Part shown: one piece after another, positions 9,038 through 17,906 of the stretch
Layout: every line of letters starts with the position of its first letter
How positions within the stretch are numbered: the first letter of the stretch is position 1
Assembly (NCBI RefSeq): GCF_021458635.1
Contig: NZ_JAIRDQ010000016.1
Location: forward strand, 63,436 to 127,435
Direction of reading: 5' to 3'
Origin: Bradyrhizobium monzae
Lineage (GTDB): Bacteria; Pseudomonadota; Alphaproteobacteria; Rhizobiales; Xanthobacteraceae
Length of the DNA stretch: 64,000 bases
Position numbers and translations under genes: made by a program
The notes under the pieces: generated by a model
Databases searched by the model: none
What the model was told of the DNA's origin: nothing
What the model saw: the letters and a program-made list of their open reading frames with translations, nothing else

Positions 9038-10270
9038 ATGCGCAAGCTCACTTTGGCCATTGCCGTGATTGCCCCGATGCTCGGTCATGCCGCGTCGGCC
9101 GAGGATGCACTGAAGATCGGCTACATCGATCCGCTCTCCGGCGGCGGCGCCAGCGTCGGCGAGGGTGGTTTGAAGACATTCCAGTATCTGGCCGACGAGC
9201 TCAACGCCAAGGGCGGCATCCTCGGCCACAAGATCGAGATCGTCCCGCTCGACAACAAGACCAATCCGCAGGAGAGCCTGGTGCAGGCCCAGAAGGCGAT
9301 CGACGCCGGGGTTCACTACATCACCCAGGGCAATGGCTCGTCCGTCGGCGCGGCGCTGTCGGACTTTGTCACCAAGAACAATTCGCGCAATCCCGGCAAG
9401 GAAGTGCTGTACTTCAACTACGCCGCCGTCGATCCGAGCCTGACCAACGAGAAGTGCAGCTATTGGCATTTTCGCTGGGATGCGAGCTCCGACATCAAGA
9501 TGGAAGCGCTCACGAACTACATGAAGGACACCGCCTCCATCAAGAAGGTGTACCTGATCAACCAGGACTATTCGTTCGGTCAGTCCGTCCGCACCGATGC
9601 GCGCAAGATGCTGGGCGCGAAGCGCCCTGACATCCAGATCGTCGGCGACGAGCTGCATCCGCTGCTCAAGGTCACGGACTTCTCGCCCTACATCGCCAAG
9701 ATCAAGGCGTCCGGCGCCGACAGCGTCGTCACCGGCAATTGGGGCCAGGATTTCGCGCTGCTGCTCAAGGCCGCGGCGGATGCCGGACTGAAGGTCAACT
9801 GGTACACTTATTATGCCGGCGGTGCCGGCGGTCCCACTGCCGTCAAGCAGACCGGTCTGGATCATCAGGTCTTCCAGATCACCGAAGGCTTTGCGAATTC
9901 CGGCAACAAGGCTGCGATGGACTACGAGAAGGCGTTCCGCGCCAAGGTCAATCTGTCGCTGTGGTATCCGCGTGCGGTCAACGAGATGCGCATGTTCAAG
10001 GCGGCGGCCGAGAAGGCCAATTCGATCGACCCCGTGAAGGTGGCGGCGGCGCTCGAGGACCTGAAGTTCGAGGTTCTCGACGGCGGCCAGGGCGTCATGC
10101 GCAAGGACGATCATCAGTTCTTGCAGCCGATCTACATCTCCTCTTTCGGCAAGCTGACCGAGAGCGAGCCGTTCGACGAGGAGAGCACCGGTTGGGGCTG
10201 GCATCTGGTCTCGAAGATCGACACGCCGCAGGCCATGGTCTCCACGACCTGCAAGATGGTACGGCCGTAA
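9038..10270 (+). CDS. ABC transporter substrate-binding protein, branched-chain amino acid (LivK/HAAT) type
   Basis: A 410-residue periplasmic binding protein. Residues 1-21 are a Sec signal peptide (MRKLTLAIAVIAPMLGHAASA, cut before EDALKIG). The mature protein has the type I periplasmic fold seen in LivK and amide/urea receptors (KIGYIDPLSGGGASVGEGG, ADELNAKGGILGHKIEIV). GAGG precedes the ATG. It is the first gene of a transport operon whose permease genes start about 106 bp downstream, after a strong hairpin. The ligand may be an amino acid, urea, an aromatic acid or another organic solute; sequence alone does not decide. Confidence 0.88.
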   Translation: MRKLTLAIAVIAPMLGHAASAEDALKIGYIDPLSGGGASVGEGGLKTFQYLADELNAKGGILGHKIEIVPLDNKTNPQESLVQAQKAIDAGVHYITQGNGSSVGAALSDFVTKNNSRNPGKEVLYFNYAAVDPSLTNEKCSYWHFRWDASSDIKMEALTNYMKDTASIKKVYLINQDYSFGQSVRTDARKMLGAKRPDIQIVGDELHPLLKVTDFSPYIAKIKASGADSVVTGNWGQDFALLLKAAADAGLKVNWYTYYAGGAGGPTAVKQTGLDHQVFQITEGFANSGNKAAMDYEKAFRAKVNLSLWYPRAVNEMRMFKAAAEKANSIDPVKVAAALEDLKFEVLDGGQGVMRKDDHQFLQPIYISSFGKLTESEPFDEESTGWGWHLVSKIDTPQAMVSTTCKMVRP

Positions 10271-10339
10271 TCACGAAGCCTGTCGCTGCCCGCGGCCGTC
10301 ATGGGTCGCGGGACGCGATTCTTGACTGGGCGATGTTCG

Positions 10340-10359
10340 CCGGGGCCATCAGGCCCCGG
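10340..10359 (+). terminator. Hairpin between binding-protein and permease genes
   Basis: CCGGGGCC, a 4-base ATCA loop and GGCCCCGG form a perfect 8-bp stem. It has no U-run, so it is more likely a 3'-end stabiliser or attenuator than a full terminator. It would let the binding protein be made in excess over LivHMGF. Confidence 0.55.
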
Positions 10360-10376
10360 ATAACCATGAGTGCGCT

Positions 10377-11324
10377 GTGCTTGAACTCATTGTCATTTCG
10401 ACCCTGAACGGTGTGCTGTTTGGCATGCTGCTCTTCCTGCTGTCGAGCGGCCTGACCGTCATCTTCAGCATGATGGGCGTGCTCAACTTCGCCCATGCCA
10501 GCTTCTACATGCTCGGCGCCTTCTTCGGTTTCCAGCTCACCAAGTGGATCGGCTTCTGGCCGGCGCTGGTGCTGGCGCCGCTTCTGGTCGGCGCGATCGG
10601 CATGGCGGTGGAGCGCTACGGCCTGCGCAACACCCACAAGCACGGCCATGTCGCCGAGCTGCTGCTGACGTTTGGCTTGGCGTTTGCGATCGAAGAGATC
10701 GTCTCGATGATCTGGGGCAAGAGCCCGCTCGACTACCGCGTGCCGGCACTGCTCGACTTCCCGGCCTTCACGATCTTCTCGACCAACTATCCTGCCTACA
10801 AGATCTTCATGCTGGCCGTGTCGGTCATCATTTTCGTGGCGCTCCTGATCGTGCTGAAACGCACCCGCGTCGGCCTCGTCGTTCAGGCGGCGCTGACGCA
10901 TCCGCACATGGTCGGGCATCTCGGCCATAATGTCGGGCGCGTCTTCATGGCCGTGTTCGGGGTCGGCAGCGCGCTCGCCGCCCTTGCCGGCGTCATTGCA
11001 GGTCCCGCTTTGGTGACCCAGTCCGACATGGCCGCCTCGCTTGGACCTATCCTGTTCGTGGTCATCGTGTTCGGCGGCCTCGGCTCCTTGCCTGGCGCCT
11101 TCATCGCCTCGCTCGTCATCGGACTGGTGCAGACGTTCGCGGTGGCGCTCGATGGCTCGCTGGCGAGCGCCTTCGGACCGCTCGATCCGTCGGCGGGACC
11201 GTCGGTTCTCACCGACGTCTGGAATGTCACGATCGCGCAGGTCGCGCCGATCGTTCCATACCTTCTGCTGGTGATCATTCTGATCGTACGCCCCATGGGC
11301 CTGATGGGGACGCGCGAATCATGA
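10377..11324 (+). CDS. livH: Branched-chain amino acid ABC transporter permease, LivH family
   Basis: A 315-residue inner-membrane permease with about eight hydrophobic helices. The opening LELIVISTLNGVLFGMLLFLLSSGLTVIFSMMGVLNFAHASFYMLGAFFG is the LivH signature (GLTVIFGVMGVVNFAHG-type). The conserved cytoplasmic coupling segment GGLGSLPGAFIASLVIGLV lies near residue 235. Translation starts at a GTG at 10377; an ATG nearby at 10366 is in another frame. The stop overlaps the livM start (ATGA). It forms the channel with LivM and is driven by LivG and LivF. Confidence 0.9.
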   Translation: MLELIVISTLNGVLFGMLLFLLSSGLTVIFSMMGVLNFAHASFYMLGAFFGFQLTKWIGFWPALVLAPLLVGAIGMAVERYGLRNTHKHGHVAELLLTFGLAFAIEEIVSMIWGKSPLDYRVPALLDFPAFTIFSTNYPAYKIFMLAVSVIIFVALLIVLKRTRVGLVVQAALTHPHMVGHLGHNVGRVFMAVFGVGSALAALAGVIAGPALVTQSDMAASLGPILFVVIVFGGLGSLPGAFIASLVIGLVQTFAVALDGSLASAFGPLDPSAGPSVLTDVWNVTIAQVAPIVPYLLLVIILIVRPMGLMGTRES

Positions 11325-12613
11325 CTACGGCGACGACTTCGACCTCCAAGGTGGCGGCAGATTCGGTCGGCGGGAGCCTGCGCTTCTACGGCATCTGGCT
11401 GATCGGCATCTTCGTGCTGATCGTGCTGCCGATGATCTTCTCCTCGGGCGGCTCGCTCACGTCGTTCAGCCTGATCGGCATCGCGATCGTGTTCGCGCTG
11501 TCCTACAACATCCTGCTCGGCCAGACCGGGCTGCTGTCGTTCGGCCACGCCGTGCATTACGGCCTCGGCGGCTTCGCCGCCTGCCACATGATGAATGCCG
11601 TGGTGTCGCATGGCTGGCCGATTCCGCTGCCGTTCATTCCGCTGTTCGGCGGGCTAGGCGGCCTCGTGTTTGCGATGATCATCGGCTGGGTCATGACCAA
11701 GCGCGCCGGCACGGTGTTTGCGATGATCTCGCTCGGCATCGGCGAATTGGTGGCGTCCTCGTCGCTGATCCTGCGCTCGGTGTTCGGCGGCGAGTCCGGC
11801 ATCACCACGGACCGCACTGCGCTGCCGAAACTGCTCGGCTGGTCGTTCGGGCCGCAGCTTCAAGTCTATTATCTCATCGCCTTCTGGCTGGTGCTGTCGG
11901 CGATCGCGATGTACGCGCTGACGCGCACGCCGCTCGGGCGGATCTGCAATGCGGTCCGCGACAATCCGGAACGCGTCCAGTTCATCGGCTACGATCCGCA
12001 CGTCGTTCGTTACATCGCGTTCTGCTTTGCCGGCTTCTTCGCCGGCATCGCCGGGGGGCTGGCCGCGATCAATTTCGAGATCGCGAACTCCGCCTATCTC
12101 GGCGCGATCCAGTCCGGTCTCGTGCTGTTCTCGACCTTCATCGGCGGCACCGCTTATTTCTTCGGCCCGATCCTCGGCGCGATCCTGGTCACTTATCTCC
12201 AGCTCGGGCTGACCAACCTCACCACCGCCTGGCAGCTCTATTTCGGCATCATCTTCATCGGCATCGTGATGTATGCGCCGGGCGGCATTGCCGGCCTCTT
12301 GATGATGCATCGGCCGCTGATCCGCGCCGGGACGCTGTGGACGGTGATCCCGTCCTATCTTCTCGCGATCGTGCCGACGGTCGCGCTGGCTTGCGGCGTT
12401 ATCCTGACCATCGAGACTGTCGCGCGATTCTCGGGCGGTGATCCGATCAATCTGTTCGGGATTGCCTTCAATCCGACATCGCCGGTGACATGGATCGCAG
12501 CCGCGGTTCTCGTCGTCGGCGGCGGGTTCGTCGCGCGGCTGACCTGGCAGCGCATCGCGGAGGCATGGGACCGGGCGGCCACGGTTGCGCGTGACCGGGG
12601 GTATCTGGCATGA
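11321..12613 (+). CDS. livM: Branched-chain amino acid ABC transporter permease, LivM family, with extra C-terminal segment
   Basis: A 430-residue inner-membrane permease that pairs with LivH. The core has the LivM signature (FALSYNILLGQTGLLSFGHAVHYGLGG; RTPLGRICNAVRDNPERVQFIGYDPHVVRYIAF) and the coupling loop GGTAYFFGPILGAILV. LivM proteins usually end about 100 residues earlier. Here residues 325-430 add two hydrophobic helices (PSYLLAIVPTVALACGVIL; WIAAAVLVVGGGFVARL) and an Arg/Ala-rich tail. It overlaps livH by 4 bp at its start, and its end lies inside a 21-bp tandem repeat that also holds the livG start. Confidence 0.9.
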   Translation: MTTATTSTSKVAADSVGGSLRFYGIWLIGIFVLIVLPMIFSSGGSLTSFSLIGIAIVFALSYNILLGQTGLLSFGHAVHYGLGGFAACHMMNAVVSHGWPIPLPFIPLFGGLGGLVFAMIIGWVMTKRAGTVFAMISLGIGELVASSSLILRSVFGGESGITTDRTALPKLLGWSFGPQLQVYYLIAFWLVLSAIAMYALTRTPLGRICNAVRDNPERVQFIGYDPHVVRYIAFCFAGFFAGIAGGLAAINFEIANSAYLGAIQSGLVLFSTFIGGTAYFFGPILGAILVTYLQLGLTNLTTAWQLYFGIIFIGIVMYAPGGIAGLLMMHRPLIRAGTLWTVIPSYLLAIVPTVALACGVILTIETVARFSGGDPINLFGIAFNPTSPVTWIAAAVLVVGGGFVARLTWQRIAEAWDRAATVARDRGYLA

Positions 12614-12641
12614 GCGGAGCGGTATCTGGCATGAGTGGGGC
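12600..12641 (+). repeat. 21-bp tandem duplication at the livM/livG junction
   Basis: The unit GGTATCTGGCATGAG plus six bases occurs at 12600-12620 and 12621-12641 with two substitutions, and the first nine bases recur at 12642. Each unit holds an ATGAG stop-start overlap, so livG has two in-frame ATGs (12610 and 12631). Confidence 0.8.
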
Positions 12642-13401
12642 GGTATCTGAAAAGAGCGCAGCCATCGAAGTCCGCGCCGTCGAGAAGCGCTTTGGCAATG
12701 TCGGCATCATCCGCGACCTCAATCTCAGCGTCGCCAAGGGTGAACGTCACGCCGTCATCGGCCCGAACGGCGCCGGGAAATCCACCACGTTCAACCTGAT
12801 CAGCGGCCACATCGCGCCGACCTCGGGCGAGGTGAAGCTGAATGGCGATCGGATTTCCGGCTTGCGGCCGTTCGAGATCAACCGCCGCGGCCTGTCGCGC
12901 TCGTTCCAGGTCACCAACGTGTTCGCGCGCATGACGGTCTGGGAGAACGTGCGCTGCGCCGTGCTGTGGGCGACGGGACATCGCTACGCGTTCTGGAAGA
13001 ACGTCGACAGCCTGCCCGAGGTGCGCGCGCGCACGGCGCAGATCCTCGACGACATTCATCTGACGCATCGGCGCGACGTGCCGGCGGGTCTCTTGACCTA
13101 TGCCGAGCAGCGCGAGCTCGAGATCGGCATCACCATCGCGAGCGGCGCCACGGTCGTCATGCTGGACGAGCCGACCGCGGGCATGAGCAACGCCGAGACC
13201 GAGCGCGCCGTGGCGCTGATCCGGCGGTTGACCGAGGGCAAGACGCTCGTGATCGTCGAGCACGACATGAGCGTCGTGTTCGGCCTCGCCGATCGCATCT
13301 CGGTCCTGGTTTACGGCCACATCATCGCCTCGGGCACGCCGGAAGAGATCCGGCGCGATCCGAAGGTCAAGGAAGCCTATCTCGGCGAGGAAGCACACTG
13401 A
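12610..13401 (+). CDS. livG: Branched-chain amino acid ABC transporter ATP-binding protein, LivG family
   Basis: A 263-residue ATPase with Walker A GPNGAGKST, Walker B VVMLDEPTAGMS, an H-loop histidine (IVEHDMSVVF) and the LivG-type signature region LTYAEQRELEI in place of the canonical LSGGQ. It energises the LivHM channel together with LivF. The N terminus carries a repeated MSGAVSG/MSGAVSE segment made by the tandem duplication, so the true start may be 12631. The stop TGA shares its last base with the livF ATG. Confidence 0.92.
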   Translation: MSGAVSGMSGAVSEKSAAIEVRAVEKRFGNVGIIRDLNLSVAKGERHAVIGPNGAGKSTTFNLISGHIAPTSGEVKLNGDRISGLRPFEINRRGLSRSFQVTNVFARMTVWENVRCAVLWATGHRYAFWKNVDSLPEVRARTAQILDDIHLTHRRDVPAGLLTYAEQRELEIGITIASGATVVMLDEPTAGMSNAETERAVALIRRLTEGKTLVIVEHDMSVVFGLADRISVLVYGHIIASGTPEEIRRDPKVKEAYLGEEAH

Positions 13402-14096
13402 TGCTCGAGGTCAGGGATCTCCACGCCTATTACGGCAAGAGCCACATCCTCCAGGGCGTCGATCTCGACGTCGGCGCCGGCGAGGTCGTGAGCCTGCTCG
13501 GGCGTAACGGCGTCGGCCGCTCCACCACGGTCAAGGCGATCATGGGCGAGGTCGCCCCGCAAGGCACGATTCGCTTCAAGGGCAAGGACATCGCCGGCCT
13601 GCCCAGCTACAAGATCGCACACCTCGGCCTCGGCTATGTGCCCGAGCATCGCGACATCTTTCCGAGCCTGACGGTGCGCCAGAACCTCCTGCTTGGCATC
13701 AAGGACACGCGCCGTCCCGGCAAATGGCGGCTCCAGGACATGCTCGACATGTTCCCCAATCTCGCCGCGCGCGCCGATACGGCCGCGGGCGTGTTGTCCG
13801 GCGGTGAGAAGCAGATGCTCACGACATGCCGCACGCTGATGGGCGATCCCGATCTGATCATGATCGACGAGCCGACCGAAGGCCTCGCGCCGTTGATCGT
13901 CCAGCAGGTCGGCGATCTCATCGCGCGGATCGCGCAAGCCGGCGTCGCCATCCTCCTTGTCGAGCAGAAACTGTCGATCGCGATGCGCATCTCGAAGCGC
14001 GTCTACATCATGGGCCATGGCCGCGTGGTGTTCGAAGGCACGCCGGACGAGCTCAAGGCCAATGCCGCCGTACGGCAGGAATGGCTCGAGGTCTGA
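13401..14096 (+). CDS. livF: Branched-chain amino acid ABC transporter ATP-binding protein, LivF family, Walker A Lys to Arg
   Basis: A 231-residue ATPase of the LivF family. It has the signature LSGGEKQMLTTCRTLMGDP, Walker B DLIMIDEPTEGLAP and the H-loop region LVEQKLSIAMRI, in which the LivF subfamily often has Gln instead of His. The P-loop reads GRNGVGRST: the lysine that normally binds ATP phosphates is Arg (R40). The start overlaps livG by one base (TGATG). If Arg cannot replace Lys, ATP hydrolysis at one of the two sites would be impaired and LivG would carry most of the turnover. Confidence 0.9.
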   Translation: MLEVRDLHAYYGKSHILQGVDLDVGAGEVVSLLGRNGVGRSTTVKAIMGEVAPQGTIRFKGKDIAGLPSYKIAHLGLGYVPEHRDIFPSLTVRQNLLLGIKDTRRPGKWRLQDMLDMFPNLAARADTAAGVLSGGEKQMLTTCRTLMGDPDLIMIDEPTEGLAPLIVQQVGDLIARIAQAGVAILLVEQKLSIAMRISKRVYIMGHGRVVFEGTPDELKANAAVRQEWLEV

Positions 14097-14286
14097 CGGC
14101 TGCGGCCTGCGCATACGCATCTGAATTCTAAGCTACATCTCACGTCTGATAATCAAGGTATCGTCCCCGCCGCCGACATCGCGAGCGATGCGGCCGATGA
14201 TAACCGAGAACAGAAGTGGAGGACGTTGACCGCGGCCTTGCGGGCCCGCGCGTCGATGCACTCTGCCAGGGAAGGAGATGCCGCGC

Positions 14287-15498
14287 ATGCCCGGCCACAC
14301 ATTCAAGTTCATCCGCGGAGCCGTCGCTCTGCTTGGCGCCCTGGGCACCGCTTCCGTCGCAATGGCTGGAAATTACGATACCGGTGCGACCGACACGGGC
14401 ATCAAGCTCGGCCAGACCATGCCCTATTCGGGACCGGCCTCGGCTTATTCCGCGATCGGCCGCGCCGAGATCGCCTATTTCAAGATGCTCAACGAGAAGG
14501 GCGGCATCAACGGCCGCAAGGTCGATCTTCTCAGCATGGACGACGCCTATTCTCCGGCGAAGACGGTCGAGCAGACGCGCCGGCTCGTCGAGAGCGACGA
14601 AGTCCTGGCGATGTTCTCGATGCTCGGCACCGGCCCGAACATCGCCGCGCAAAAATATCTCAACGTCAAGAAGGTCCCGCAGCTGTTCCCGTCGAGCGGC
14701 GCCAGCCGCTGGAACGATCCGCAGCATTTTCCCTGGACCACCGGTTCGCAGCCGACTTACAGGACCGAAGGGCGAATCTACGCCAAGTGGATTCTGGCGA
14801 ACAAGCCCGACGCCAAGATCGCGGTGATCACGCCGAACGAGGATCCCGGGCGCGATTATCTCGCCGGCTTCAAGGAAGGGCTCGGCGAGCACGTCAACCA
14901 GATCGTGTCGGAAGCCGTATACGAGACGACGGACGCGACGGTCGATTCCCAGATCGTCAAGTTCAAGGCCGCCGGCGCCGACGTTCTCTTCAACGAGTGC
15001 ACGCCGAAATTCGCGGCGCAAGCGATCAAGAAGGTCGCCGAGCTCGGCTGGAAGCCGCAGATCATCGTTCCCGCCGTCTCCAATTCCGTGGGCTCCGTGC
15101 TGGCGCCTGCCGGGCTCGAGAATTCCGTCGGCATCGTCACCGGCGCCTTCCTGAAGGATCCCGGCGATCCGCGCTGGGAGAACGATTCCGGCATGAAAGC
15201 CTGGCGCGAATGGATGAAGACCTATAATTCCGGCGCGGACCCCGCCGACATCTTCAACGTCACCGGCTACACCATGGCGCAGATGATGGAGATGGTGCTG
15301 CAGCGTGCCGGCAACGACCTTACGCGTACGAACCTGATGAAGCAGGCGCAGTCCTTCAAGGACGTCGAGCTGCCGATGCTGCTGCCCGGCATCAGGCTCA
15401 ACACCTCGGCCGAGCAGGTCACGCCGATCCGCCAGCTGCAGATGGCGCGGTTCAACGGAAAATCCTGGGAGCTGTTCGGCGACGTTCTCGGCGAGTAG
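14287..15498 (+). CDS. ABC transporter substrate-binding protein, second receptor of the Liv-type operon
   Basis: A 403-residue periplasmic binding protein of the same superfamily as the one at 9038 but a different subfamily (TGIKLGQTMPYSGPASAYSAIG; LNEKGGINGRKVDLLSMDDAYSPAKTVEQTRRLVE). The signal peptide runs to AMA at about residue 24. AAGGAG at 14272 sits 9 bp before the ATG at 14287; the ATG at 14278 directly abuts it and is unlikely. It follows livF by 190 bp. A second receptor for the same permease, or a receptor for a related solute, is the likely role. A CoA-transferase follows, which suggests an acid that is activated with CoA after uptake. Confidence 0.88.
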   Translation: MPGHTFKFIRGAVALLGALGTASVAMAGNYDTGATDTGIKLGQTMPYSGPASAYSAIGRAEIAYFKMLNEKGGINGRKVDLLSMDDAYSPAKTVEQTRRLVESDEVLAMFSMLGTGPNIAAQKYLNVKKVPQLFPSSGASRWNDPQHFPWTTGSQPTYRTEGRIYAKWILANKPDAKIAVITPNEDPGRDYLAGFKEGLGEHVNQIVSEAVYETTDATVDSQIVKFKAAGADVLFNECTPKFAAQAIKKVAELGWKPQIIVPAVSNSVGSVLAPAGLENSVGIVTGAFLKDPGDPRWENDSGMKAWREWMKTYNSGADPADIFNVTGYTMAQMMEMVLQRAGNDLTRTNLMKQAQSFKDVELPMLLPGIRLNTSAEQVTPIRQLQMARFNGKSWELFGDVLGE

Positions 15499-15588
15499 TC
15501 TCGATGCATCGTGACGGGCGGGCAGGGCGCTGATCTTGCCCGCCTGTGCCAGCCCGTGAATGCTTCCTCCAACCACAGTGAAGTGACG

Positions 15589-16779
15589 ATGGCACCAACC
15601 GGCCCCCTCAGCGGTATCCGTGTTCTCGATCTGACGAGCGTGTTGTTCGGACCCTATGCCGCGCAGATGCTCGGCGACTGGGGCGCCGACGTCATCAAGG
15701 TCGAGCCGCCATCGGGCGACACCTGGCGCTACACCGGCGTGTTCCGGAACCGCGGCATGAGCGGCCAGTTCATGGCGGTCAACCGCAACAAGCGCAGCCT
15801 CGCGCTCGATTTGAAGCATCCGGACGGCAAGGCGGCGCTGACCAAGCTGATCCCGACGGTCGACGCGCTCGTCACCAATGTGCGCCCCGCCGCGATGGCG
15901 CGGCTCGGCTTCGGCTACGGAGACTGCGCCAAGCTCAACCCGCGGCTGATCTACGCGGCGGCCACCGGCTTCGGCCAGGACGGTCCGTGGGCGGCGCGGC
16001 CCGCCTTTGACGAGATCATCCAGGCGGCGTCGGGCCTCGCGTCATCGATCGGGTCTGACGAGAAGCCGGAATTCGTCCCGAGCCTGATCGGCGACAAGAT
16101 CTGCGCCATGGCGATGGTCGGTGCGGTGTCGGCAGCCTTGTTCAGGCGCGAGCGCACCGGTCAGGGCCAGATGGTCGAAGTGCCGATGCTGGAGACGATC
16201 GCGGGCTTCAACAGCATCGAGATGCTGGGCGGACACGCCTTCGATCCGCCGATCGGCCCGACCGGCTACAAGCGCATGAAGAACCGGCGTCCAGTGAAGA
16301 CCAGGGACGGCTGGCTGACGATGCTGCCTTATTCGGGCGACAATTGGTGCACCTTCTTCGAGGCCGTCGGCCGCCCTGAATTGAGCGACGAGCTCGGCGT
16401 GCGCGATCCCGTGCTGCGCTCACAAAACATCGACAAGATCTACGACCGCATGAGTGAGATCGGGCCGACCCGCACCACGGCGGAGTGGGAGGAATTGCTG
16501 CTGCGACTGGACGTGCCGCACACCGCGTTTGCCCGACTCACCGAGATCGGCGACCAGCCGCACCTCGCTGCTGTCGGACTGTTCGCGGATATCGATCACC
16601 CCACGGAAGGCCGCATCCGGCAGGCACGTCCCGCGACAAAATTCTCCGAAAGCCCGGCCGGCATCCACCGCATGGCGCCGCGCCTTGGCGAGCATTCACG
16701 TGAGGTGTTGCGCGAAGCGGGTCTAAGCGACGAGGAGATCGAGACGCTCGTTGCGAACAAGGCAGTTGGCGCGCCTTGA
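15589..16779 (+). CDS. CaiB/BaiF family (class III) CoA transferase
   Basis: A 396-residue cytoplasmic class III CoA transferase that moves CoA between carboxylic acids. The opening LSGIRVLDLTSVLFGPYAAQMLGDWGADVIKVEPPSGD is the family signature, followed by NRNKRSLALDLKHPDGKAAL and a central ATGFGQDGPWAARPAFDEIIQAASGLAS segment. The catalytic Asp of this family lies in a GxxxD region after that, which I have not pinned. An in-frame GTG at 15511 is open upstream, but homology begins at ATG 15589. It is 90 bp after the second receptor, so it may act on the imported substrate. Confidence 0.88.
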   Translation: MAPTGPLSGIRVLDLTSVLFGPYAAQMLGDWGADVIKVEPPSGDTWRYTGVFRNRGMSGQFMAVNRNKRSLALDLKHPDGKAALTKLIPTVDALVTNVRPAAMARLGFGYGDCAKLNPRLIYAAATGFGQDGPWAARPAFDEIIQAASGLASSIGSDEKPEFVPSLIGDKICAMAMVGAVSAALFRRERTGQGQMVEVPMLETIAGFNSIEMLGGHAFDPPIGPTGYKRMKNRRPVKTRDGWLTMLPYSGDNWCTFFEAVGRPELSDELGVRDPVLRSQNIDKIYDRMSEIGPTRTTAEWEELLLRLDVPHTAFARLTEIGDQPHLAAVGLFADIDHPTEGRIRQARPATKFSESPAGIHRMAPRLGEHSREVLREAGLSDEEIETLVANKAVGAP

Positions 16780-16806
16780 CGCGGACGCGCCGACCGCCTT
16801 TGGGCG

Positions 16807-17396
16807 TTACCGCTTGCTGCCGGCCGACGCCGTCACAGTCGCCGGTCCAAAGCTCTGCTGCCAGTACAGTTCGACCTGCTCGACCAGGGCCCGCGGCAGC
16901 GGAACATAATTGAGCGTTTCAGCCTGCGTCTTGCCGCTCTCAATGACCAGCGTACGAAGTTGATGGCGGCAGCCGACCGTTCCGGCGACTTCGGCTGCTT
17001 CGGCATCACCACGAACGTCGTGGCCGTGATCGGATAGGCATCCTCGCCCGGCGCGTTGGTGAGGACGAGATGGAAATCCCTGTCCGCCGTCCAATCCGCG
17101 CTCGAAGCCGCCGCCTGGAACGACGCGGCGTCGGGGACGACGAAATTGCCGGCGCTGTTCTGCACCACGCCGAACGAGATCTTGTCGAGCCGTTGCAGCG
17201 CGTAGGCATATTCGAGGTAACCGATCGCGCCGGGCACGAGGCCGACAAGCGAGGCTACGCCGTCATTGCCGCGTCCGCCGACGCCGACCGGCCATTCGAC
17301 CGCAGTGCCTTCGCCGACGGCGGCCTTCCATTGCGGGCTGACCTTGGAGAGATAGTTCGACCAAACGTCGTGCCGAAACTAGCAGCGCGCCCGGCA
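16807..17396 (-). pseudogene. Decayed pstS-like phosphate-binding protein, C-terminal remnant
   Basis: Reading the minus strand, fragments in two or three frames match the C-terminal half of PstS: a short SFGTTF piece, then VWSNYLSKVSPQWKAAVGEG and GNDGVASLVGLVPGAIGYLEYAYALQRL, ending YVPLPRALVEQVELYW after another frame change near 16980. The frame changes between SFGTTF and VWSN at 17373-17376, where a TTTG-rich string looks to have lost four bases. The N-terminal half and signal peptide are absent and similarity stops near 17396. It is a non-functional relic with no pstCAB near it. Confidence 0.75.
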
Positions 17397-17405
17397 CAAA
17401 ACGAC

Positions 17406-17585
17406 TCAAGAACCGAGATTGCGGGCGACGCTGATCAGCACCGCCGCGAGCACGGCCAGCGAGACCGAGACGGTCAGGCCTTTCGCCAGGCCCCGCGTAA
17501 AGTTTTCGGGATAAAGGATGAAGCCGGTGGTGACGAGCGCCAGTCCGGCCACGACCGCGGCAAGCTGTGAAAGAGCCGAGGACAC
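17406..17585 (-). CDS. Small two-helix membrane protein
   Basis: A 59-residue protein with two hydrophobic helices (LAAVVAGLALVTTGFIL and LTVSVSLAVLAAVLISVA) separated by a short loop, YPENFTRGLAKG. It starts at a GTG at 17585 preceded by GGAGGATG at good spacing. I do not recognise a named family. It lies directly upstream of the pstS relic on the same strand but is unrelated to it. The reading frame is open farther upstream only as antisense of the L,D-transpeptidase gene. Confidence 0.55.
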   Translation of the reverse strand: MSSALSQLAAVVAGLALVTTGFILYPENFTRGLAKGLTVSVSLAVLAAVLISVARNLGS

Positions 17586-17906
17586 CCGTTCATCCTCCGA
17601 TACGCTGCTTGTCGAGATTACGGCTGATATTGCCGCGGCTTGGCGCAATTCTCTGTGATTCCGGTCACATCCCATCCTCGCCGCTACCGGTGGACATTCT
17701 GCCGCAGCGCGTGCCGGCCAGCCCCAGGCCAGCTCCGGCCGCGGACCACCCTTCCGCCGGCACCGACCGTCGTATATGAGAGTTTCGTCGCCGGAACGGA
17801 CCGAATATCGCCGGAAACGGAACAGATGGTGGCTGCGATTTCTTAATCCAAAGATCGCAATCTGATCGATGATCGACGCAGTGCGGACAGGCAACCGGGG
17901 AATGGC
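17586..17906. other. 321-bp intergenic region between divergent genes
   Basis: This gap lies between the small membrane protein (minus) and the L,D-transpeptidase (plus) and should carry both promoters. A short inverted repeat, TGCGAT-N14-ATCGCA, sits about 60 bp before the plus-strand start, and GGGGAATGGC is the ribosome site. No open frame with homology was seen. Confidence 0.4.

Noticed and set aside
14140..15819. 559-codon minus-strand frame over the second Liv receptor
   Set aside because: Antisense shadow of a clear plus-strand gene in GC-rich DNA; no homology or ribosome site.
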